Origin: Ferriphaselus amnicola
GTDB taxonomy: Bacteria; Pseudomonadota; Gammaproteobacteria; Burkholderiales; Gallionellaceae
Reading direction: 5' to 3'
Assembly: GCF_000974685.2 (NCBI RefSeq)
Contig: NZ_AP018738.1
Location: 2,653,230-2,717,229 of the forward strand
DNA length: 64,000 nt
Below the pieces are notes generated by a model, which saw nothing but the letters and a program-made list of their open reading frames with translations, ran no database searches and was not told the DNA's origin. Shown piece after piece: positions 57,868-64,000 of the stretch (position 1 is the stretch's first letter; every line of letters begins with the position of its first letter). The translations under genes and the position numbers were made by a program.

Positions 57868-58631
57868 CGCTCATAATCGACCGTCAATGGTGCGTGGTCG
57901 CTGAAACGTTCGGCCTTGTAGATTGAGGTCGAACGGGCGGTCTGGGCGATGCCGGGCGTAGCGATCTGGTAGTCGATACGCCAACCGACATCTTTTGCCC
58001 AAGCCTGTCCGCGATTCGACCACCAGGTGTAGGCCTCCAGCTCGGGGTGTAGCTGGCGGAATACATCGACGAAGCCGACTACGCCGAGCAACTCGGTCAG
58101 CCAAGCGCGCTCTTCCGGCAGAAAGCCGGAGTTCTTCTTGTTACCCTTCCAGTTCTTCAGATCCTTCTCGGTATGAGCGATGTTCCAGTCGCCGCACACG
58201 ATGACTTCGCGCCCGCTGTTTCTCAGCGCAACCATGTGTGGCATGAAGGCATCAAGAAACTTGAATTTCACCGCTTGCCGCTCCTCTCCGCTGGAACCGG
58301 AGGGCAGATACAACGAAACCACGCTGAGATTACCGAACTGCACCTCTAGATAGCGGCCTTCGCAGTCGAACTCAGGGATACCCAGGCCTTCGATCACCGC
58401 ATCCGGCTTCTGCTTGGAATAGATGCCGACGCCGCTGTAGCCCTTTTTCTCGGCGTAATGGTGAGCGCCGTGGAAGCCCGCTGGGGCCAGCATATCCGGC
58501 GACATATCGGCGGCTTGAGCCTTGAGTTCCTGCAAACAAACGATGTCAGCATTTTGCTGCTCCAGCCAAGGCAAAAAGCCCTTGTTGAACGCGGAGCGGA
58601 TGCCGTTGAGGTTGGCGGTAATGATGCGCAT
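57864..58631 (-). CDS. xthA: Exodeoxyribonuclease III
   Basis: 255 aa from the ATG at 58631 with a GGAG site. Motifs: [23 protein letters not shown] (metal Glu), [11 protein letters not shown], and DHAPLTVDY at the end. AP endonuclease and 3' exonuclease of base excision repair. It complements the UDG at 2704-3447. Divergent from pyrE. Confidence 0.95.
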   Translation of the reverse strand: MRIITANLNGIRSAFNKGFLPWLEQQNADIVCLQELKAQAADMSPDMLAPAGFHGAHHYAEKKGYSGVGIYSKQKPDAVIEGLGIPEFDCEGRYLEVQFGNLSVVSLYLPSGSSGEERQAVKFKFLDAFMPHMVALRNSGREVIVCGDWNIAHTEKDLKNWKGNKKNSGFLPEERAWLTELLGVVGFVDVFRQLHPELEAYTWWSNRGQAWAKDVGWRIDYQIATPGIAQTARSTSIYKAERFSDHAPLTVDYER

Positions 58632-58653
58632 GTCGTACTCCAAATGGAAGGCT

Positions 58654-58667
58654 GCCATTATAATGGC
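58654..58667. promoter_or_regulatory. Palindromic divergent -10 for xthA and pyrE
   Basis: The perfect palindrome GCCATTATAATGGC contains TATAAT on the + strand (58659-58664) and TATAAT on the - strand (complement at 58657-58662). These would serve pyrE (ATG at 58693) and xthA (ATG at 58631), which diverge across 61 bases. The two polymerases could not bind at once. Confidence 0.55.
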
Positions 58668-58692
58668 CTCCCCATCGTTCACCGTGATAACC

Positions 58693-59340
58693 ATGTCTCA
58701 GTTTCGCCAGGACTTCATCCGCTTCGCCATCAGTCAGAACGTACTGCGCTTCGGCGAGTTTCAGACCAAGGCCGGACGGCTTTCGCCCTATTTCTTCAAC
58801 TCCGGCTTGTTTCAGGATGGCGCTGCCTTGCGCGAACTCTCGCAGTTCTACGCGCAGGCCATGCTCACGTCCGACGTTGAGTTCGACATGCTGTTTGGCC
58901 CCGCTTACAAGGGCATCCCGCTGGCGGCGGGCACCGCCATCGCCTTAGCTGAGCAAGGCCGCAACGTGCCTTACTGCTTTAATCGCAAAGAGGCCAAAGA
59001 TCATGGCGAGGGCGGTACCACGGTGGGTGCCAAGTTGCAGGGCAAGGTGCTCATCATCGACGACGTGATCTCCGCCGGAACCTCCGTGCGCGAGTCCATC
59101 GAACTCATCCGTTCAGCCGGGGCGACACCCTGCGCCGTGGTCATTGCGCTAGACCGCATGGAGCGCGGCCAAGGCGAATTATCGGCAGTACAGGAAGTGC
59201 AACGCAGCTTCGACATCCCCGTGATCTCGATCGCCGCACTCAGCGACTTGCTCGGTTTCTTGCAAGGCCAGCCCGAGCTTCTACAGCATCTGCACGCGGT
59301 ACAGGCCTACCGCGACCGTTACGGAGTGGAAAATGACTAA
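58693..59340 (+). CDS. pyrE: Orotate phosphoribosyltransferase
   Basis: 215 aa. PRPP-binding loop [47 protein letters not shown] (flexible catalytic loop). Fifth step of UMP synthesis. The next gene overlaps its end by 8 bases. Confidence 0.96.
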   Translation: MSQFRQDFIRFAISQNVLRFGEFQTKAGRLSPYFFNSGLFQDGAALRELSQFYAQAMLTSDVEFDMLFGPAYKGIPLAAGTAIALAEQGRNVPYCFNRKEAKDHGEGGTTVGAKLQGKVLIIDDVISAGTSVRESIELIRSAGATPCAVVIALDRMERGQGELSAVQEVQRSFDIPVISIAALSDLLGFLQGQPELLQHLHAVQAYRDRYGVEND

Positions 59341-59950
59341 TCTGCGACTGTTATTGGTACTGACTTGCTGCGCAGCTTTTTCAGCCGGCGCCGAAGCACG
59401 TTCATTCAAGTGGGTGGACGAAAAAGGGCGTACGCATTACGGTGAAACCATTCCGCCGGAATATGCCAATCGCAGCAGTGTAGAGCTGGATGACAAAGGT
59501 CGCGTCATCAAGTCGCAAGAAGTACTGACAGCCGAGGAGCGTCAGGCTCGTGAAGCCGAGAATGCCAAGAAGCGTAGTGAAGATGCGGCAGCGTTGGATC
59601 AGCGCCGCCACGACAGAATGTTGCTCAAAAGCTACAGCAGCGAAGCCGAGATCGATGCTGCCCGCGACCGTAGCCTGAAGCAAGCCGAATTGTCATTGAG
59701 CGGTGCGCAGGAGCGTCTCAAAGCGTCTCGCCAGAAATTGCATAAGACACGTACCGAGCGCGAAGCCTATGTCGATTCCGGCAGACCTCTGCTGCCGGAG
59801 TCATTGCAGCAAGAACTTGCAGCAGACGAGAAACTGGTCGTTCAACTTGAACAAGAGCTTGTCCATCGACAAGCCGAAATCACCGCGATCAAAGATCGCG
59901 CCGAAGCTGACAAACAGCGCTTTCGCGAGCTGACTGGAAAAAAACAATGA
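59333..59950 (+). CDS. DUF4124-type exported protein
   Basis: 205 aa with a signal peptide (about 1-22). The segment [21 protein letters not shown] is the DUF4124 pattern. A long charged coiled coil (about 60-200) follows. Function unknown; a periplasmic structural role is a guess. It overlaps pyrE and the next gene. Confidence 0.8.
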   Translation: MTNLRLLLVLTCCAAFSAGAEARSFKWVDEKGRTHYGETIPPEYANRSSVELDDKGRVIKSQEVLTAEERQAREAENAKKRSEDAAALDQRRHDRMLLKSYSSEAEIDAARDRSLKQAELSLSGAQERLKASRQKLHKTRTEREAYVDSGRPLLPESLQQELAADEKLVVQLEQELVHRQAEITAIKDRAEADKQRFRELTGKKQ

Positions 59951-60384
59951 GCCTATTGGTGAACATCGTTATTGCGGACGAGGATGATTTCGAGGCAATT
60001 GGCGAGTCGCAACATCCCGTGGAAGAGTGGAGCGGCATTCAAGCCCGTGACATCGACACGACAAAAATCGCTACTTTGCATTGCCTGCTAACGGGCGACA
60101 GTTTTGAAGAAGCGCTTAGCCGCTACGAACCCGTCTATGTGTCCGCCGAAGAAGGCGCGATCATAATCCGCATCCCAGATGAATTGGTCGAGAAATTGGC
60201 GTACTTGGACGAAGATGCACTCGACAGCGTAGGCGAAGAGCTGGCCGCCACGGAAGAGTTCGAACTGACCGGCTGGCCGACCCAAGAAGTGATGACGCTG
60301 GTTGAAGAGCTCGCCGCCTTGGCACAGCAGGCCGACAGCAATGGCGAGGCGATGTTTGTGTGGATGCATCGTTTACTGACATAA
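59947..60384 (+). CDS. Acidic protein of unknown function
   Basis: 145 aa, acidic, no signal peptide or membrane segment. No family is recognised with confidence. Its start overlaps the stop of the upstream gene (ATGA), so it is cotranscribed with pyrE. The composition is still like the main part of the window. Confidence 0.7.
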   Translation: MSLLVNIVIADEDDFEAIGESQHPVEEWSGIQARDIDTTKIATLHCLLTGDSFEEALSRYEPVYVSAEEGAIIIRIPDELVEKLAYLDEDALDSVGEELAATEEFELTGWPTQEVMTLVEELAALAQQADSNGEAMFVWMHRLLT

Positions 60385-60433
60385 CATCATTCGCTTGCAA
60401 TGGTCCGGCGTACTCGACGCATACCCCAAACCA

Positions 60434-60458
60434 GTAGTGCACAGGGACAATGCACTAC
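60434..60458. terminator. Hairpin at the ubiA end
   Basis: Perfect 8-base arms GTAGTGCA (60434-60441) and TGCACTAC (60451-60458), loop of 9. It overlaps the ubiA stop. No U-tract follows, so terminator activity is uncertain. It lies right at the base-composition change. Confidence 0.4.
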
Positions 60459-61342
60459 ACCACAGATGACCCTACGGCGGTCCTCAATAAGTAATCAAGA
60501 AAAATCCCAGCAAAGATAATCGCGCCAAACCAGTTGTTATGGAGAAAGGCTCGAAAACAATCTTCCCTTCGCCGAGACCTGATCAGTGAATAGTGGTACA
60601 AAGCAATGCCAGCAGCCACTAACAAGCCCATATAGTACGCAGTACCCATTTGAAGCTCTTCCCCTAATAGATACAAGCACGCCAGCATTCCACCGTAGCA
60701 AACCATCACTGCCAAGATATCAAATCTCCCCAAAAAGAGTGCGGACGAGTGTATCTTTAAATGCATATCATCATCTCTATCTACCATGGCATATTCGGTA
60801 TCGTATGCAATACACCAAAGTATGTTTGCAAGCACTAACAACCATGCAATATCAGGTATCTCGTTATTCTGTGCCGAGAATGCCATGGGAATTCCAAATC
60901 CGAATGCAATGCCAAGATACGCTTGTGGCACGGCTAGGAATCTCTTAGTAAACGGGTAACTAGCAGCTAAGAATAATGCCGGTAGCGTTAGCCATTGGGT
61001 TAAGGAATTCAACGGCAATACTAGGCAGAATGCTAGGATAGACAGTGCTGTTGCCAGCCAAATAGCTTCCTTCGGGTTCACTTTCCCACTAGTAATAGGC
61101 CTCTCTCTGGTTCGCTCGACATGGATATCAATATGCCGGTCTGCATAATCATTTATTACACAACCGGCTGACCTCATCAGTATCGTTCCTGTGATAAAGA
61201 TTGCCACTATCCACCAAGTAGGCCGTCCCTCACTAGCTATCCACAGCGCCCACAAGGTTGGCCACAATAACAACAGAATACCAATTGGTCGATCTAGTCG
61301 GCACAACTTGGCATACAAATACATACGGCTACCTATCTTCAC
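60455..61342 (-). CDS. ubiA: 4-hydroxybenzoate polyprenyltransferase UbiA
   Basis: About 295 aa from a GTG at 61342 (GAGG site) or 289 aa from the ATG at 61324. Integral membrane enzyme. First Asp-rich motif CVINDYADRHIDIHVERT, second AYDTEYAMVDRDDD. Opens YLYAKLCRLDRPIGILLLLW as usual. Attaches the prenyl tail in ubiquinone synthesis. Composition and codon use are A+T-rich, like recG and ridA, unlike genes to the left. Confidence 0.93.
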   Translation of the reverse strand: MKIGSRMYLYAKLCRLDRPIGILLLLWPTLWALWIASEGRPTWWIVAIFITGTILMRSAGCVINDYADRHIDIHVERTRERPITSGKVNPKEAIWLATALSILAFCLVLPLNSLTQWLTLPALFLAASYPFTKRFLAVPQAYLGIAFGFGIPMAFSAQNNEIPDIAWLLVLANILWCIAYDTEYAMVDRDDDMHLKIHSSALFLGRFDILAVMVCYGGMLACLYLLGEELQMGTAYYMGLLVAAGIALYHYSLIRSRRREDCFRAFLHNNWFGAIIFAGIFLDYLLRTAVGSSVV

Positions 61343-61429
61343 TTTAGTTACCTCGATGTTTCGGAGAAGGACAAGATAGTGTCTATGCAATAGCAGTTCT
61401 GCATAAGATATGGTTTTGCTACTCGTGGC

Positions 61430-63451
61430 TCAAACATGAAGAAAGTCCTGCCTAGAACCAAGCCATCGCTGTAAGTGCATTTGTGCCTCTGTTGGGTATT
61501 GCTCCAACATTTCTTCCGCCACTTCTCTTGCAGCTGTTAATAAGTCTATATCTGTCTCTATATCTGCAAAACGAAGCATCGGTACTCCGCTTTGCGCAGC
61601 TCCAAGAATCTCGCCTGGGCCACGTAACAACATATCCTGACGTGCTATCTCAAACCCGTCGCTATTTTCGTAGATTATTCGTAATCTTGATTTAGCTGCA
61701 TCTGACAGAGGGTGTTGAAACATCAATATGCAGGTGCTGCGACTTTCTCCACGACCAACTCGCCCTCTAAGTTGATGTAATTGTGCTAATCCCATTCTTT
61801 CGGCATTCTCGATTACCATCAAACTAGCATTTGGGACATCCACACCAACCTCAATCACTGTAGTAGCCACCAGCAGTGATGTCTTGCCGGTGATGAAGTT
61901 TTCCATGGCAAGCGCCTTTTCCGCTTTCTTCATTCGCCCATGAACCAACCCGACCATTATTCCGGATAAATCCTGACTGAGCCTTTGAAATGTGTCCTCG
62001 GCTGTCTGGAGTTGGAGCGCAGCGGATTCCTCAATCAATGGGCAAACCCAATAGACTTGTCCTCCCTGCAAACATACTTCCTTTACGCGGCTAATCACCT
62101 GATCTCGGCGAGTATCACTTATCAGCTTAGTAACTATAGGAGTTCGACCTGGGGGCAGCTCATCAATTGTCGTTACATCAAGATTGGCCAAATAGCTCAT
62201 TGCCAAAGTTCGTGGAATTGGGGTTGCACTCATCATTAATTGATGCGGGACTTCTCCCTTACCTTGTAAGGCTAGTCGTTGTTGAACACCAAACTTATGT
62301 TGCTCATCTATTATTACTAAACCTAACCCTTGAAATCCTACCTGCTCTTGAAACAGTGCATGGGTTCCAATAACTATTTTCGACTTTCCTTCGGAAATAA
62401 AGTCCAGCGCAACCCCCTTCTCTTGCCTTGAAAGGCTACCAGAAAGCCATGTAATCTCTATTCCAAATGGACTCAACCAAGCTCTGATTTTACGATAATG
62501 CTGCTCAGCAAGAATTTCGGTGGGTGACATAATCGCCACTTGGTAGCCACTCTCCACGGCTTGAAGTGCAGCTAATACCGCAACGATGGTTTTTCCACTT
62601 CCGACATCTCCTTGAAGCAACCTTTGCATTGGATATTTTTTCGAAATATCTTTGCTTATTGTAGATAATGCGTTTACTTGGGAAGAAGTGAGTGCAAACG
62701 GCAATGTTTGTTTAAATCTTTCACTAACACTACTGAGTTCCAGTAAAGGTGCCGTTCTATTACGACGATTTCGATATTGTTCTCGCATGGATAATTGCTG
62801 TGCCAGCAACTCATCGAATTTGATTCTTCTCCATGCGGGATGGTTTCTATCCTCGATTTCAGGAAGTGTTTCGCTAGTGGGAGGTGCGTGAAGTAATTTT
62901 AAGCTTTCCGCTAGACAGGGTAATCCTAGCTGATCCAGCCTATACTTTGGCACAATATCTTCAAATTGGTACTCATTGATAGTGCGCTGTATCTGACGAG
63001 CTATGGTGCTTGAATTTATCCCTTTAGCAACAGAATAAATCGGCGTAAGCGTTGGGCTTGTTGGTTCCCCCAGCTCTATTTGCTTACACTTCGGCTGAAT
63101 CATCTCCAAACCAAAGTATCCTTGGCGTATCACTCCATACGCCCTCAGTCGGTTTCCCTCTGCAAGGAGTTTCTGCTGACTTGGATAAAAATGTATATAT
63201 CTGAGGTACAAGAGTCCCGTGCCACAATCCAACTGCGCTATTAGACTGCGACGTGGCTTCTGAATTATCTCGGAATATACAACTACCCCCTCCACTAAGT
63301 TCTGCGTGCCCTGAACTACTTCCGTAAGTTCTCGTACAAGCGAATGATTTTCGTATCGAATAGGGAGGTGCAGCATCAAGTCAAAACGAGTAGTTATGCC
63401 AAGTTTTTTTAACTTAACTACAACTTCTTTAGATACTTTGGACAATGCCAC
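61430..63451 (-). CDS. recG: ATP-dependent DNA helicase RecG
   Basis: 673 aa, close to the family norm. Walker A GDVGSGKT, DEQH box in VIIDEQHKFG, ATPIPRTLA (motif III), and GRVGRGES (motif VI). The wedge domain lies in the N-terminal ~270 residues. Processes stalled forks and branched DNA. 87 bases lie between it and ubiA. Strongly A+T-rich for this window. Confidence 0.95.
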   Translation of the reverse strand: MALSKVSKEVVVKLKKLGITTRFDLMLHLPIRYENHSLVRELTEVVQGTQNLVEGVVVYSEIIQKPRRSLIAQLDCGTGLLYLRYIHFYPSQQKLLAEGNRLRAYGVIRQGYFGLEMIQPKCKQIELGEPTSPTLTPIYSVAKGINSSTIARQIQRTINEYQFEDIVPKYRLDQLGLPCLAESLKLLHAPPTSETLPEIEDRNHPAWRRIKFDELLAQQLSMREQYRNRRNRTAPLLELSSVSERFKQTLPFALTSSQVNALSTISKDISKKYPMQRLLQGDVGSGKTIVAVLAALQAVESGYQVAIMSPTEILAEQHYRKIRAWLSPFGIEITWLSGSLSRQEKGVALDFISEGKSKIVIGTHALFQEQVGFQGLGLVIIDEQHKFGVQQRLALQGKGEVPHQLMMSATPIPRTLAMSYLANLDVTTIDELPPGRTPIVTKLISDTRRDQVISRVKEVCLQGGQVYWVCPLIEESAALQLQTAEDTFQRLSQDLSGIMVGLVHGRMKKAEKALAMENFITGKTSLLVATTVIEVGVDVPNASLMVIENAERMGLAQLHQLRGRVGRGESRSTCILMFQHPLSDAAKSRLRIIYENSDGFEIARQDMLLRGPGEILGAAQSGVPMLRFADIETDIDLLTAAREVAEEMLEQYPTEAQMHLQRWLGSRQDFLHV

Positions 63452-63458
63452 GTCTCAT

Positions 63459-63842
63459 TCAGTCAAAAATTTGCATGATTCCATCAGCTTCTACTAGTGC
63501 ACCCCGTGGTAGTTGTGATACGCCTACAGCCGCCCTTGCTGGGTAAGGCTGTTGGAAATATTCCGCCATAACCTCATTAACCAGTGCAAAATTCGAAAGA
63601 TCAGTTAAGTAGATATTTAACTTCACCACATCGCCCAAGTTACCCCCTGCTGCCTCAGATACTGCGCGCAAGTTTAAGAACATTTGCTTCAATTGGCTTT
63701 TTACGCTACCTGCAAGCTCCATCGAAACTGGATCGAGCCCAATTTGGCCTGATAGATAGACTGTTTTTCCTACTTTGACCGCTTGTGAATAAGTTCCTAT
63801 CGCCGCAGGAGCTTTTTCTGTTTGGATGATTTCTTTCTTCAT
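63459..63842 (-). CDS. ridA: RidA-family enamine/imine deaminase
   Basis: 127 aa from the ATG at 63842 with a GGGAG site. Typical blocks: [50 protein letters not shown] (Arg that binds the substrate carboxylate). Detoxifies enamines released by PLP enzymes. It lies 7 bases upstream of recG. In many relatives spoT precedes it; here none is seen in the remaining 158 bases. Confidence 0.94.
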   Translation of the reverse strand: MKKEIIQTEKAPAAIGTYSQAVKVGKTVYLSGQIGLDPVSMELAGSVKSQLKQMFLNLRAVSEAAGGNLGDVVKLNIYLTDLSNFALVNEVMAEYFQQPYPARAAVGVSQLPRGALVEADGIMQIFD

Positions 63843-63887
63843 TTTTTCTCCCGTGAAATAATTACATCTCATGATGATTAGGACAAC

Positions 63888-63893
63888 ATTATA
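63888..63893 (-). promoter_or_regulatory. ridA-recG promoter -10
   Basis: A perfect TATAAT on the - strand, 46 bases from the ridA ATG, in A+T-rich DNA. The -35 is not clear. It supports ridA being first in its operon. Confidence 0.45.
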
Positions 63894-64000
63894 CTAAAAC
63901 CGTTTTTTGAAAATTATTCTTGTTTTACTTGTAGATAACTTTCCCTTCAACAAGTAGAATCCGTACAAATTCGAATAAATTTGTTCCATCACAGATTGCC

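Overview
The window reads as chromosome of a betaproteobacterium, most like an iron-oxidiser of the Gallionellaceae/Nitrosomonadales type. This rests on gene content and order (ribF-ileS-lspA-ispH next to a pilE-fimT-pilVWX-pilY1 block, gatCAB divergent from mreBCD-mrdA-rodA-rlpA, a RegB/RegA pair, an extra KAS/ACP set) and on protein style. No rRNA is present, so the genus is inferred. Most of the window is G+C-rich and tightly packed, with many ATGA-type start/stop overlaps.

Layout. 1-3447: end of the ADP-heptose enzyme, then ispD, ispF, tsaB, rimI and a family-4 uracil-DNA glycosylase. 3448-7114: a large multi-PAS diguanylate cyclase with its own promoter, between two gene-poor stretches. 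7115-10362: an arsenic resistance operon (arsR-arsC-arsD-remnant of arsA-acr3) with a divergent tyrosine-phosphatase-like gene. 10534-16041: an integrated element of about 5.4 kb in the 3' end of tRNA-Thr(CGT), bounded by a 46-bp direct repeat of the tRNA 3' part. It carries an exported protein, a putative DNA-binding protein, a Rep_trans-type replication/relaxase protein, an excisionase-like protein and a tyrosine integrase. 16090-23848: thiO and the minor pilin/PilY1 operon. 23959-31503: ispH, lspA, ileS, ribF, then a KAS/ACP/hydrolase trio. 31640-40555: maeB, birA, coaX, a SPOR protein, a YhcH protein, ttcA, a pteridine-reductase-like SDR, a MidA-type methyltransferase and an ankyrin lipoprotein. 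40652-43131: a PCuAC copper chaperone divergent from RegB/RegA. 43227-46978: argS, a SPOR protein, dsbA and an SDR. 46975-51227: a secreted ATP-dependent ligase and gatBAC. 51315-57867: the rod-shape operon. 57864-60384: xthA, pyrE and two uncharacterised genes. 60455-63842: ubiA, recG and ridA, in clearly more A+T-rich DNA than the rest.

Points that stand out: (1) the tRNA-Thr element with a Rep_trans protein and a hairpin just upstream of it; (2) a RegB-type redox kinase with a Met/His-rich extracytoplasmic loop, next to a copper chaperone and a RegR-like box; (3) a KAS/ACP/hydrolase trio whose hydrolase has Cys in the nucleophile elbow; (4) an arsA gene reduced to its C-terminal quarter by a deletion fused to arsD; (5) a composition break at about 60.4 kb; (6) several promoters with a perfect TATAAT followed by a pure G/C discriminator, including the tRNA-Thr promoter. 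All functional statements come from reading motifs in the sequence; no database search was run.
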